Part shown: positions 41,103 through 50,900 of the stretch, in pieces
How the letters are laid out: every line of letters begins with the position of its first letter
How positions within the stretch are numbered: position 1 is the first letter of the stretch
NCBI GenBank assembly: GCA_019118605.1
Contig: DWYP01000016.1
Location: 1-64,000, forward strand
Source of the DNA: Candidatus Alistipes faecavium
GTDB lineage: Bacteria; Bacteroidota; Bacteroidia; Bacteroidales; Rikenellaceae
Reading direction: 5' to 3'
DNA: 64,000 nucleotides
Made by a program: the position numbers and the translations under genes
Notes under the pieces: model-generated
Seen by the model: the letters and a program-made list of their open reading frames with translations, nothing else
Told to the model about the DNA's origin: nothing
Database searches by the model: none

Positions 41103-44100
41103 ATGGACAAGAGATGGACTGAAAACCGTATCGGCGGGGGGTTGCGGGCCCTCCTGCGCAATCTCCTGCTGCTGCTCCTGCTGCTCGCGGCAGGAGGGCC
41201 CGTATCCGGGGCCGAGGCGCCGCGCATTACGCTCCGGCTCGAGGGCGTCTCGCTCGGCGAGGCGCTCCGCCGCGTGAGCAATGCCGCAGGCTACGAGTTC
41301 TTCTATAACTCGGGGCAGTTGCTCGACGTCGACAAGCGCATCGACGCCTCCTACGACAATACACCCCTGCAGGAGGTGCTCGACGACATCTTCGACGCAA
41401 CGCCCTTTGCGGCCCGGATTCAGGAGCGCACGATCGTCGTCTACAACCGTCCGGCGCAGGAGCGCGCCGCCGAAGCCCCCGAGGAGCAGCGCGTCACCCT
41501 CGAGGGAGTCGTCCGCGACGCGGCGAACCGACAGCCGATGGTCGGCGTGACGGTCGTCGTCGAGGGTTCGACCGTCGGAACCGCCACGGATGCCGCAGGA
41601 AACTGGTCGCTGACACTGCCCCGCGGCGTCTACAACGTACTCTTCTCGTTCGTGGGCTACGAACCCCACGTGCACCGCTTCGACGGCCGCAACGCCGCGG
41701 AGTTCCGCGAAGTGAAGCTCCTGCAGTCGGCCGTCGAGGTCGGGGATGTCGTCGTCACGGGCGTCTACCAGCGAAAGAAGGAGAGTTTCACCGGGTCGGC
41801 AACGGCCTTCAAGAGCAAGGAGCTGATGGCCGTCGGCACGCAGAGCGTCCTGCAGAGCCTCGCCACCCTCGACCCGTCGTTCAAGATCACCGAAAGCGTG
41901 CAGTTCGGGTCCGACCCCAACCGGATGCCCGATTTCGAGATCCGCGGCAAGAGCAGCGTCGTGGGGCTCAAGGAGGAGTACGGCACGGACCCCAACCAGC
42001 CGCTCTTCATCCTCGACGGATTCGAGACGACGCTCGAAACGGTGATGAACCTCAACATGAACCGCGTGGCCTCGGTCACGCTGCTCAAGGATGCCGCCTC
42101 GACGGCCATCTACGGCTCGAAGGCCTCGAACGGCGTGGTGGTCATCGAAACCAAGATGCCCGAAAAGGGGCGGCTGCAGCTCTCCTACAAGGGGGACTTC
42201 AGCATCACGTCGGCCGACCTGACGGACTACAACCTGATGAACGCCGCCGAAAAGCTGCAGTTCGAGACCCTGGCCGGGGTCTACACCGACGAGACGGACC
42301 TCGCGAACCAGCTGCGACTGGACAAGCTGCGCAACGAACGCCTCAAGGGAATCGCCCAGGGGATCGACACCTACTGGCTCAGCGAACCTCTCCGCACGGG
42401 TTTCACGCACAAGCACAACATCTACGCCGAGGGCGGCGAGGAGAAGATCCGATACGGCATCGGCCTGAGCTACGGCAGCGTGCAGGGCGTGATGAAGGGT
42501 TCCGACAGGGAGACCCTCGGCGGGAACATCGACCTGATATACCGCACGGGAAAGTTCCAGTTCAGCAACAAGCTCACCATCGACTTCCAGAAGACCAACG
42601 ACCCGACAGTCTCCTTCGCGGAGTATGCCGCGGCGAATCCCTATTACAAGAAGACCAACGACGAGGGGCAGATCGAGAAGTACCTTTATTATTACCGCAA
42701 CGAGCTCACCGGAGAGACCGAGGCGATCGGCAACCCCCTCTGGAACGCCCACCTGAACAACTACGACACGGGGGACAAATTCGGGTTCACGAACAACTTC
42801 ATCCTCGAATGGTTCGTTACGGAGGATTTCCGCATGCGGGGCAAATTCGGAATCACCCACGCGAGCGCCACGAGCGAAAACCGCCTCTCCCCGCTGCACA
42901 CCGATTTCGACGACATGGAGGAGACCGAGAAGGGCCTCTACTCCCACTCGCTGACCAAGAGCACAAGCTACGAGGGCGACATCACGGCAACATACGGACG
43001 GCTCTTCGCCGGCAGGCACATGGTAAACGCCGTGGCGGGATTCAACTTCAGTTCGAACAAGTCGGTGGCGAACGGATACCGCGCGAACGGATTCACCGAC
43101 GACCAGTTCGGGGCCCCGTCGTTCGCAAACGGCTATCCCGAAGGCGGGAAGTCGACATACACCCAGTCCCAGACCCGTGCGGCGAGCTTCTACTTCAACG
43201 GCGGGTATGCCTACGACAACCGCTACCTGCTCGACGTAAACTACCGCAGCGACGGAGCCTCGATGTTCGGCACGAACAACCGATTCCGGACAACATGGTC
43301 GGCGGGTATCGGGTGGAACATCCACAACGAGGACTTCATGCGCGGAACGGACTTCTTCCAGCTGCTGAAGATCCGCGCCTCGGCCGGAAATCCCGGAAAC
43401 CAGAACTTCGCCGCCTACCAGGCCTTCTCGACATACATCTTCAACGGGTGGATGACCAATATTTTCGGAACGGGCGTGGTGCTGAACCAGCTCGGAAACG
43501 AAGACCTCGCCTGGCAGCAGACCATAAACTACAACGCCGGGCTTGACGCCACGATGTGGGGAAACCGCGTCAACGTGACCTTCGACTACTACGTGAAGAT
43601 CACAGACCCCCTGCTGGCGATCATCACCACGCCCGGGTCGATGGGAATCACCTCCCTGGCGATGAACGCCGGGCAACAGAAGACAAACGGCGTGGAGCTC
43701 ACGCTCCGCGTATCGCCCGTATACCGTCCCGAGGAGCGCATAAACTGGAACATCAGCCTCAACGGAACCCACGCCAAAGCCCGCTACGCAAAGATCGGGA
43801 ACGCCTTCGCGTCGCTCAACGAGCAGGGGCGCAACTCCCTCTCCGGAACGACGCGATACTACGACGGCGGAAGCCCCACGGCCATCTGGGGCGTGCGATC
43901 GGCGGGCATCGACCCCGCGACGGGCAAGGAGCTCTTCATCAAGCGCGACGGAAGCTACTCGTTCACCTACGACACCGCCGACGAGGTGGTGCTCGGAGAC
44001 ACCGAGCCCACGGTCGAGGGAGTCCTCGGCACGACGTTCTATTACAAGGGATTCTCGCTCGGGGCGTATTTCCGCTATGCCCTCGGAGGGCAGATATTCA

Positions 44101-44465
44101 ACACCTCGCTCTTCGAAAAGGTCGAGAACATCTCCACGGCCGACGTCTACCAAAACCAGGACAAGCGCGCACTCTACGACCGCTGGTCGCCCGACAACCG
44201 CGAAGCCTATTTCAAGGGTATCTCCCTCGTGCAGAAGACCGACAAGTCGTCGCGCTTCGTCATGGACGAGAACTACATCGAGGGCGAATCCTTCTCGGTA
44301 GGATACGAATTCACCCAGAAATTCGTCAAGAAGCTCGGGCTGGCGGCCCTGACCGTCCAGGCCTACATGAACGACATGTTCCGCCTCTCGACGGTCAAGA
44401 ACGAGCGGGGCATCGACTACCCCTTCGCACGCACGGTGTCGCTCTCCGTGTCGGCGACATTCTGA
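41103..44465 (+). CDS. SusC/RagA family TonB-dependent transporter with STN domain
   Basis: A 1,120-residue outer-membrane transporter. Signal peptide about residues 1-37; STN (secretin/TonB short) domain about 40-110 (RLEGVSLGEALRRVSNAAGYEFFYN, key residues L, L, F, Y); carboxypeptidase-like regulatory domain about 128-205 (TLEGVVRDAANRQPMVGVTVVVEG start); then the TonB-plug beginning DVVVTGVYQRKKESFTGS and the barrel ending in LSVSATF. The STN domain fits regulation by the ECF sigma/FecR pair upstream. Start taken at ATG 41103. Cargo unknown; no carbohydrate-active enzyme follows. Confidence 0.95.
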   Translation: MDKRWTENRIGGGLRALLRNLLLLLLLLAAGGPVSGAEAPRITLRLEGVSLGEALRRVSNAAGYEFFYNSGQLLDVDKRIDASYDNTPLQEVLDDIFDATPFAARIQERTIVVYNRPAQERAAEAPEEQRVTLEGVVRDAANRQPMVGVTVVVEGSTVGTATDAAGNWSLTLPRGVYNVLFSFVGYEPHVHRFDGRNAAEFREVKLLQSAVEVGDVVVTGVYQRKKESFTGSATAFKSKELMAVGTQSVLQSLATLDPSFKITESVQFGSDPNRMPDFEIRGKSSVVGLKEEYGTDPNQPLFILDGFETTLETVMNLNMNRVASVTLLKDAASTAIYGSKASNGVVVIETKMPEKGRLQLSYKGDFSITSADLTDYNLMNAAEKLQFETLAGVYTDETDLANQLRLDKLRNERLKGIAQGIDTYWLSEPLRTGFTHKHNIYAEGGEEKIRYGIGLSYGSVQGVMKGSDRETLGGNIDLIYRTGKFQFSNKLTIDFQKTNDPTVSFAEYAAANPYYKKTNDEGQIEKYLYYYRNELTGETEAIGNPLWNAHLNNYDTGDKFGFTNNFILEWFVTEDFRMRGKFGITHASATSENRLSPLHTDFDDMEETEKGLYSHSLTKSTSYEGDITATYGRLFAGRHMVNAVAGFNFSSNKSVANGYRANGFTDDQFGAPSFANGYPEGGKSTYTQSQTRAASFYFNGGYAYDNRYLLDVNYRSDGASMFGTNNRFRTTWSAGIGWNIHNEDFMRGTDFFQLLKIRASAGNPGNQNFAAYQAFSTYIFNGWMTNIFGTGVVLNQLGNEDLAWQQTINYNAGLDATMWGNRVNVTFDYYVKITDPLLAIITTPGSMGITSLAMNAGQQKTNGVELTLRVSPVYRPEERINWNISLNGTHAKARYAKIGNAFASLNEQGRNSLSGTTRYYDGGSPTAIWGVRSAGIDPATGKELFIKRDGSYSFTYDTADEVVLGDTEPTVEGVLGTTFYYKGFSLGAYFRYALGGQIFNTSLFEKVENISTADVYQNQDKRALYDRWSPDNREAYFKGISLVQKTDKSSRFVMDENYIEGESFSVGYEFTQKFVKKLGLAALTVQAYMNDMFRLSTVKNERGIDYPFARTVSLSVSATF

Positions 44466-44484
44466 TCTTTCACGCCTAAATCCG

Positions 44485-45942
44485 ATGAAAATGAAACACT
44501 TCATACAGTCCTGCATGATCGCCGCCGCGGCCCTTTGCGCCGGATGCGGCAGCTGGCTCGACGTGCAGCCCTACGACCAGATCTCCGAAGAACAGCTCTT
44601 CAGTTCGGAAGAGGGATTTCAGAAGCTGCTCAACGGCATCTACATCGAACTCAACGCCTCGGAACTCTACGGCGCCTCGCTCGGCCCCGAGATGATCGAG
44701 GTGATGGGCGGAGCCTACGAAATCGGCGACGACGCCGTGAAATGGGGAAACTACCCCGACCTGAAACGGTACGACTACGCCAGCGACTACTGGCGCGACA
44801 GACTCGACGCCACATGGAACAAGGCCTATGCGCTGATCCTGAACTGCAACAAGCTGCTCGAAGGCATCGAAGGACGCGAGGGGCTCTTTGCCCCGGGGCA
44901 TGAGGCGATTATCCGCGGCGAGGCGCTGGCCCTGCGGGCCATGCTGCACTTCGACATGCTGCGCCTCTTCGGGCCCGTCTATTCGCAGAACCCCGAGGCG
45001 CCCGCGATCCCCTACTACACCGCCCGGGAGATGACCCCCGAGCCGCGGCTCGCGGCCCGCGAGGTGATCCGTCTGGTGCTCGACGACCTCGCAGAGGCCC
45101 GCGCAGCGCTGGCCAACGATTCGGTCATTACCGAAGGCACGCTCATGAGCGCCGATCCCGCAGGAGGTTCGTCGTTCCTCCGCTACCGGGCCCTGCGCCT
45201 GAACTACTACGCCGTCACGGCGCTCGAGGCCCGCGTACAGCTCTACGCCGGGAACCGGCCCGAGGCGTTCGAACGGGCGATGGAGGTGATACGCGCCGCC
45301 GACAAGGGGACATTCCCCTTCGTCGAAAGGGCCGCGGTCGTGGGAACCGACGACCCCGACAGGATCTTCTCCTCCGAAGTGCTCTTCGCGCTCTCGCACA
45401 GCAGCCGCAACCAGATCTTCCTCGATTACTTCAGCCCCGCGCGCACCTCGTTCGTCTTCAAGATGGAGGCAGCGCTCATCAATCAGGTGATCTACGGCGG
45501 AGGCCAGGTCACGGGCGGATACCAGGACGACTACCGCAACCGCGCGGGATGGAGCACCTCGGGAGCGAACCGCTATTTCTACAAGTATGCCGACATGCAG
45601 GACACCGGGACGATCGAGAATACGATGATCCCGATGCTGCGCCTCGGGGAGATGTACCTCATCGCGGCCGAGGCCCAGTCGGACGTGCTCGCAAACGGCG
45701 TCTCGTACGTCAACATGCTGCGGCGATACCGCGGCATCAGCACCTCGCTGCCGTCCCTCACCCAGGAACTGCTCATCTACGAGTACATCCGCGAACTGTA
45801 TGGCGAAGGGCAGCTCTTCTTCCTCTACAAGCGGCTCTTCACGACGATCATCCGCTCGGCCACCGGGAGCCTGAACACGCTCCCGAGCAGCAACGTATTC
45901 GTCGTGCCCCTGCCCGACTCCGAAACCGACAACATCCAATAA
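44485..45942 (+). CDS. SusD/RagB family nutrient-binding outer-membrane lipoprotein
   Basis: A 485-residue lipoprotein with lipobox LCAGCG (Cys about residue 20) followed by the SusD start SWLDVQPYDQISEEQLFSSEEGFQKLLNGIY (key L, D, P, F, L, G, Y). TPR-like helices hold the ligand over the SusC barrel. The segment RGEALALRAMLHFDMLRLFGP near residue 150 and the C-terminal RDEL-type end (GSLNTLPSSNVFVVPLPDSE) are typical. It starts 19 nt after SusC. Confidence 0.95.
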   Translation: MKMKHFIQSCMIAAAALCAGCGSWLDVQPYDQISEEQLFSSEEGFQKLLNGIYIELNASELYGASLGPEMIEVMGGAYEIGDDAVKWGNYPDLKRYDYASDYWRDRLDATWNKAYALILNCNKLLEGIEGREGLFAPGHEAIIRGEALALRAMLHFDMLRLFGPVYSQNPEAPAIPYYTAREMTPEPRLAAREVIRLVLDDLAEARAALANDSVITEGTLMSADPAGGSSFLRYRALRLNYYAVTALEARVQLYAGNRPEAFERAMEVIRAADKGTFPFVERAAVVGTDDPDRIFSSEVLFALSHSSRNQIFLDYFSPARTSFVFKMEAALINQVIYGGGQVTGGYQDDYRNRAGWSTSGANRYFYKYADMQDTGTIENTMIPMLRLGEMYLIAAEAQSDVLANGVSYVNMLRRYRGISTSLPSLTQELLIYEYIRELYGEGQLFFLYKRLFTTIIRSATGSLNTLPSSNVFVVPLPDSETDNIQ

Positions 45943-45952
45943 GCACACGGAC

Positions 45953-46705
45953 ATGAAAACGCGTTCGATTATCAGCCTCCTCGTCCTGCCGCTCCTCGCG
46001 GCAGGGTGCCGCGAAAGCCTCCCCGGGCACTTCGCGGCCATCGAGGGCGTCTATTTCAACAACCAGCAGAACAACGGCCTGCTCATCGACACCGCGTCGT
46101 ACACGTTCATCTACGAAGACCGCGATCAGATGGAGGTACCGGTGCGCATCCAACACATGGGACGCATGGCCCGGGAACCGCGCCCGGTAAGCCTGCGCAT
46201 CACCTCGCCCGACGCCGCGGAAGGGGTCGACTACACGGTCGGCGAAGAGGCCTTCCTGCCGGCAGAGGCCACGAACTTCGACTTTCAGATCACGCTCTAC
46301 CGCACCGAAGAGCTCAAGAGCCGGACGAAACGCCTCGTCGTCGAGCTGGCGGCAAACGACTGTTTCTGCATTCCCTTCACCGAGCTGATACAGTCGGGAG
46401 GCGACACCGTATCGACCGTCCGCTACACGATCTACTTCTCCGACCAGTTCACGGCGCCGCCCGCCGGGTGGCGGGAGATGTTCATCGGGGCTTTCTCGCA
46501 GCAGAAGTTCGAACTCATTTGCGACGTGATGGAGATCGCGCGCGCGGACTTCAACGAGGAGGGGAAGATCTCTTCGGCAAAATGGATGTATATCCAGAGC
46601 ACCATGATCGGATACGTCAGAGACCAGCAGCGCCTGCGCGACGCCGGGCAGCCGTACGACGAACGGGCATTCGACGACTCGGGCGCCCCGCTGTCATTTA
46701 CCTAA
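45953..46705 (+). CDS. DUF4843 lipoprotein
   Basis: A 250-residue lipoprotein (lipobox LLAAGC, Cys about residue 19). The start EGVYFNNQQ and the beta-sandwich pattern VPVRIQHMGRMAREPRPVSLRI, then AEGVDYTV, match DUF4843 proteins that regularly follow SusD in this type of locus. Role unknown, probably part of the surface receptor. It starts 10 nt after SusD. Confidence 0.8.
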   Translation: MKTRSIISLLVLPLLAAGCRESLPGHFAAIEGVYFNNQQNNGLLIDTASYTFIYEDRDQMEVPVRIQHMGRMAREPRPVSLRITSPDAAEGVDYTVGEEAFLPAEATNFDFQITLYRTEELKSRTKRLVVELAANDCFCIPFTELIQSGGDTVSTVRYTIYFSDQFTAPPAGWREMFIGAFSQQKFELICDVMEIARADFNEEGKISSAKWMYIQSTMIGYVRDQQRLRDAGQPYDERAFDDSGAPLSFT

Positions 46706-46724
46706 CCTTCGAAACGTAAAAAAA

Positions 46725-48293
46725 ATGCATACCGCAAAACGGACTGTCGCCGCGCTGGCGGCTCTGCTGCTGGCTTCGTGTGCCGGCGACCTCGGGAACT
46801 ACGACTACCACGCGCTCACCGAACCCGTCATCACGGGGATCGACAGTGAGATCTCCGTGCTCACGCACGCGCGCCTGGAGCTACGACCCGACCTCGGAGA
46901 ACACGAATTCCCCGAGGACAAATACGCCTTCGAATGGCGCGCCGTGTCGCAGAACGACAACCCGGCGATGACCCTGCTGGCCGAGACCTGCGACCTGGAG
47001 TACGACGTCGAACTCCTCCCCGGGAGCTACCTCCTGCTGTTCCGCGTCATCGAACGGGCCTCCGGAGTATTCTGGCAGGCGGAGTACAACCTCCAGGTGA
47101 GCGAGTCGACATCCGAGGGGTGGATGATCCTCTGCGCCGAGGGTGCGGAAAACCGCGCGCGCCTCGACATGGTCTCGAAGGTCACCGGGGAGACCTATCT
47201 CGACGTGCTCTCCGGAAACGGAATGCCCGAGATGCGGAACCCCTACCGGATCCAGTGGTCGCGCTTCGCCGACAGCGAGTCGCCCTACTACCTGCTGACG
47301 GGAGACGGCGCCACGCGCCTCGGACGCAGCGGCTTCGAGTGGAAGGAGGAGTACCGGCTCCAGTACGAAATGGGCAATTCGGACATTCCCGCCCCCGAGG
47401 CCATCAACGACGTGACGGCCGCCAAGATGATGGTCGCCGACGGAAAGGTCTACTATGCCGAGTGTCTGGTGGGCATCGGGCTCTTCGGGCCGGTCTCGGG
47501 GGCCGCGTTCCATGCCGCGCCGGTCATCGGCACGAACATCTCGACACAGAATATCGTGGTTCCCGCGGTCATGCTCTACGATCTGGACAACAAGCGCTTC
47601 GTGGGATACGCCCCGAACCTGCGCAGCGACGACGTCGGAGGGTACGAGGCCCTGCACGAGATGAACGACCTGGTGACGCTGCTGGGCGAGATGGACAACG
47701 GCGGAACGGTCATCGGATCGGCCTTCGAACGGTTCCCCCAGGGAAAGGAGTTCGTTTGGATGGAGAATACGAAGTACGACCCCAACAACACGGGAACGGG
47801 AATCACCTACACCCTGCTGCGCGACGGCGGGGAGTACTCGCTCTACGGCACGCAGCTCGGGGAGATGTGGAGCGCCGTGAGCCTCGGAGGCCCGGCCTTC
47901 GCCCTGGGACGCGCCGCATGGGCCGACCTCTCAGCCTGCCCCGAGATCGCACAGGCCTCGCAGTTCGCCTTCAGCTCGCTGCGCAGCATGATGTATTACG
48001 CCGTCGGCGGCACGCTCTACGCCGTCGACCTCTCGCAATCGCCCGTGCAGGCCACCCGGCAGTTCTCGCTCCCGGGGGAGGAGATCACCTGTCTGAAGTT
48101 CAACATCTACCGTCAGAACGAGAACCTCGACCGCACGTACGACCTGGTGGTCGGAAGCGTGAAGGGCGAGGAGGGGACGCTGCGGATCTACGAAGGATTC
48201 GACTCCGACGGCGATTTCCGCAACGTGACGCCCGAGACCCACACGGGGCTCGGAAGGATCGTCGACATCACGTACCGCGAAATGCTGAAATAA
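46725..48293 (+). CDS. PKD-like family lipoprotein
   Basis: A 522-residue lipoprotein (lipobox LLLASCAG, Cys about residue 20) with DLGNYDYHAL at its start, the mark of the PKD-like (PKD_2-type) lipoproteins found behind SusCD/DUF4843. An N-terminal Ig-like domain (about 30-125, ending LLFRVIERASGVFWQAEYNLQV) is followed by a larger beta-rich, probably propeller-like region. Function unknown; the fixed gene order suggests an accessory surface protein of the receptor. Confidence 0.8.
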   Translation: MHTAKRTVAALAALLLASCAGDLGNYDYHALTEPVITGIDSEISVLTHARLELRPDLGEHEFPEDKYAFEWRAVSQNDNPAMTLLAETCDLEYDVELLPGSYLLLFRVIERASGVFWQAEYNLQVSESTSEGWMILCAEGAENRARLDMVSKVTGETYLDVLSGNGMPEMRNPYRIQWSRFADSESPYYLLTGDGATRLGRSGFEWKEEYRLQYEMGNSDIPAPEAINDVTAAKMMVADGKVYYAECLVGIGLFGPVSGAAFHAAPVIGTNISTQNIVVPAVMLYDLDNKRFVGYAPNLRSDDVGGYEALHEMNDLVTLLGEMDNGGTVIGSAFERFPQGKEFVWMENTKYDPNNTGTGITYTLLRDGGEYSLYGTQLGEMWSAVSLGGPAFALGRAAWADLSACPEIAQASQFAFSSLRSMMYYAVGGTLYAVDLSQSPVQATRQFSLPGEEITCLKFNIYRQNENLDRTYDLVVGSVKGEEGTLRIYEGFDSDGDFRNVTPETHTGLGRIVDITYREMLK

Positions 48294-48315
48294 AAACTAC
48301 CGAATACCGACAGGC

Positions 48316-49479
48316 ATGAAAACACTCTTGAATCGGAATATCAACCGTTATCGGTCGCTCCTGCCGCTGGCGACAGCGCTCCTTGCCGCGGCCTGCAGCC
48401 CGCAGCGGGGGTACGAGCTGCTGGGCGAGGTGCCCGAGGTCTGGGAGGGCAAGAGCGTGGTGCTCTACGCCGTGGATGCCGGGCGGGCCGAGGCGATCGA
48501 CAGCACGACCGTCGCCGGAGGGCGCTTCCGCCTGCAGGGCGAACTCCCCGCGCCGCGCCGCTGCCGGGGCGTCGTCTACCTCGACCCCAATGACCGCACC
48601 GCACGCGGCACGCAGGTCGCCTTCGAAGTGCTGCTCGACAGCACGCAGGTCGTGGCGCGCTGCGACACGCGGCAGGGGGAACCGCAGTTCACCCTCTCGG
48701 GAGGCGCCTCGCAGGAGGCCCTCGCGGCATTCCGCAACGAAACGGCGCCCCTGAGCGAACGATACGGGCAGCTCTTCGACCGGTACATCGAGGCGTTCTA
48801 CCACCGCTCCGCCCGTGAGGAAGGCATTGCCCTGGCCCGGGAGCTCTCGCAGACAGGCGCACAGCTCCTCGGCCGCAAGACCGGCTACATCGTCTCCCAC
48901 CCGGCATCGGGCGTGAGCCTCGACCTGCTGGGCGAGGTGCTCCGAAGCACCGGGGCTCCGGCGCGCGACTCCCTCGCGGCGCTCTTCGGATCGTTCAGCC
49001 CCGCGCTGCGGGAGTCGGCACCCGGGCGGTTCCTCGAGGAGCAGATCCGGAAGAAGCGGATGCTGCGCGGCGAAAGCCTTCCCGAGATTCAGGTATGCGA
49101 CACGCAGGGGAAATCCCGTTCGCTGCGCGAGCTGCTGCGGCCCGGGGCCGTGACGCTCGTCGAGGTGTGGGCCTCGTGGTGTGCGCCGTGCCGCGACGAC
49201 ATACCCTATCTGAAAGAGGCCTATGCGCGTTACCACGCCCGGGGATTCGACATCGTGGGCATCTCGGTAGACACGCAGCGCGACGCATGGCTGCAGGCCC
49301 TCGCCACGGAAAAAATGCCCTGGAGACAGTTCAACGACGCCCCGCGGGCATGTTTCGAAGCCTTCGAAACCGGATCGGTCCCGACATCGCTGCTCGTCGA
49401 CGGGCAGGGGAGGATTCTGAAACTCGACGCCCGGGGCGGATGGCTCGGGGCCGAGCTCGAAACGATATATGACGAATAA
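48316..49479 (+). CDS. TlpA-like thioredoxin-domain lipoprotein (DUF4369 type)
   Basis: A 387-residue lipoprotein (lipobox ALLAAAC, Cys about residue 27). Residues about 30-130 resemble the DUF4369 domain; residues about 250-387 form a TlpA/ResA thioredoxin domain with active site WASWCAPCRDD (near residue 283) and the family's VSVDTQRDAW. It would act as a thiol:disulfide reductase/oxidase outside the cytoplasm. Start lies 22 nt after the PKD-like gene, in the same operon. Confidence 0.88.
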   Translation: MKTLLNRNINRYRSLLPLATALLAAACSPQRGYELLGEVPEVWEGKSVVLYAVDAGRAEAIDSTTVAGGRFRLQGELPAPRRCRGVVYLDPNDRTARGTQVAFEVLLDSTQVVARCDTRQGEPQFTLSGGASQEALAAFRNETAPLSERYGQLFDRYIEAFYHRSAREEGIALARELSQTGAQLLGRKTGYIVSHPASGVSLDLLGEVLRSTGAPARDSLAALFGSFSPALRESAPGRFLEEQIRKKRMLRGESLPEIQVCDTQGKSRSLRELLRPGAVTLVEVWASWCAPCRDDIPYLKEAYARYHARGFDIVGISVDTQRDAWLQALATEKMPWRQFNDAPRACFEAFETGSVPTSLLVDGQGRILKLDARGGWLGAELETIYDE

Positions 49480-49493
49480 ATGCGATACGAATC

Positions 49494-50852
49494 ATGAAGA
49501 AATTGAAATTCATTGCATTGCTGGCGCTGCTGGGCGTCGCCTGCGCGCCGCAGCAGCCCGCGGGAACAACCCTCCGCATCGAGGTCACGAATCCCACGCT
49601 TTCGAACGTCGGACTGCTCGTGGACCGCACGACAGGATACACGGTGGAACTCGACCGGCACGGACGCGCCACGTTCACGCTGCCCGGCGTCGAATACCTC
49701 TACGGGCAACTCGTATACGGCGGGCAGACGGTTCCGGTCTTCCTGCAGCGCGGGGACGGCGCGACGGCGCGTTTCGACGGACTGCACTTCGCCGAGAGCC
49801 TCGAGATCGACGGGGCGAACCGCGCCGCGAACGACTACCTGCGCACCACGGTACTGCCCGAAGGCCCCTCCTACGAGCTTGCGTGGGAGGAGTTCGCACA
49901 GGGACTCCGGGAGAAGGCCGACGGCATCGTCCGGCTCCTCGAGGCCCGGGGTCTCGACACCCTGTGTCCGGATTTCGCGCGCATCGAGCGCCTGCGTCTG
50001 CGCTACGCCTACGCACAGCCGATGCTGGTCTACGAAATGGGGCACCGGATGATGACCGGCGACACGACGTTCCGCGCCGGGCAGGCGCTCACGGATTCCG
50101 TACGCGGGCTCATCGAGGCGCACGACGAACTGGCCTGTGCGGCCGAATACCGCGATTTCCTCCGCTTCGGCATTCCGCTGCTGCTGCAGGACGAAGGGGC
50201 GACGTTCGGCAATTCCTACGAGCGCACCGTGGCCACGATGCGCTACCTCGGGGAGGAGTTTCCCGAGGGGCTCATCCGGCAGACCATGCTCCGCTCGCTG
50301 GCCCTCGAGTACCTCCAGACGTCGGGGGTGCGCGGCACCGAAGAGCTCCAGAACCTGGCCAACGCCTACCTGACCGATCCGCAGATGCTCGCCGACTACC
50401 GCGCGGAGATCGCCCGCCACGACCTGACGGCCGCAGGGCGCCCCTCGCCGGACTTCACGGCCTCGGACCGCGAAGGGCGCAGCTACACCCTCGCGGACCT
50501 GCGCGGGAAATACCTCTACATCGACCTCTGGGCCTCGTGGTGCGGCCCCTGCCGACGCGAGGCGCCCCATCTGAAACGGCTGGCCGAGCGGTTTGCCGGG
50601 CGTGACATCCTCTTCGTGGGAGTCTCGGTGGACACCGACCGCGCAGCCTGGGAAAAGGCGCTCGACGAGGAGCAGCTCCCGGGGCTGCAGCTGTGGCTCG
50701 ACCCCTCGAGCAGCTTCGCCGAAGATTACGGCGTGGAGAGCATCCCGCGCTTCATCCTCCTCGACAAGGAGGGGCATATCGTCCAGGCGGACATGCTGCG
50801 CCCCTCGTCCGAAGGGGTCGGAGCCTATCTCGAAAAACTCAAGAATCTCTGA
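49494..50852 (+). CDS. Second TlpA-like thioredoxin-domain lipoprotein
   Basis: A 452-residue lipoprotein (lipobox LLGVACAP, Cys about residue 17). The C-terminal thioredoxin domain (about 315-452) has WASWCGPCRREAPHLKRL near residue 345, VGVSVDTDRAAW and the cis-Pro loop GVESIPRFILLD. The N-terminal 300 residues are predicted mixed beta and helical, DUF4369-like at the start. It is 14 nt behind the other TlpA-like gene; the two are likely diverged duplicates. Confidence 0.88.
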   Translation: MKKLKFIALLALLGVACAPQQPAGTTLRIEVTNPTLSNVGLLVDRTTGYTVELDRHGRATFTLPGVEYLYGQLVYGGQTVPVFLQRGDGATARFDGLHFAESLEIDGANRAANDYLRTTVLPEGPSYELAWEEFAQGLREKADGIVRLLEARGLDTLCPDFARIERLRLRYAYAQPMLVYEMGHRMMTGDTTFRAGQALTDSVRGLIEAHDELACAAEYRDFLRFGIPLLLQDEGATFGNSYERTVATMRYLGEEFPEGLIRQTMLRSLALEYLQTSGVRGTEELQNLANAYLTDPQMLADYRAEIARHDLTAAGRPSPDFTASDREGRSYTLADLRGKYLYIDLWASWCGPCRREAPHLKRLAERFAGRDILFVGVSVDTDRAAWEKALDEEQLPGLQLWLDPSSSFAEDYGVESIPRFILLDKEGHIVQADMLRPSSEGVGAYLEKLKNL

Positions 50853-50900
50853 AAACCCAAAATCACTCATATAATGTTTAACCCCCAAAAATTTACAACC

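Noticed and set aside
39894..44516. 1,540-codon minus-strand frame over the FecR and SusC genes
   Set aside because: A shadow frame of GC-rich coding sequence; Val/Glu/Arg/His-rich composition and no motif.
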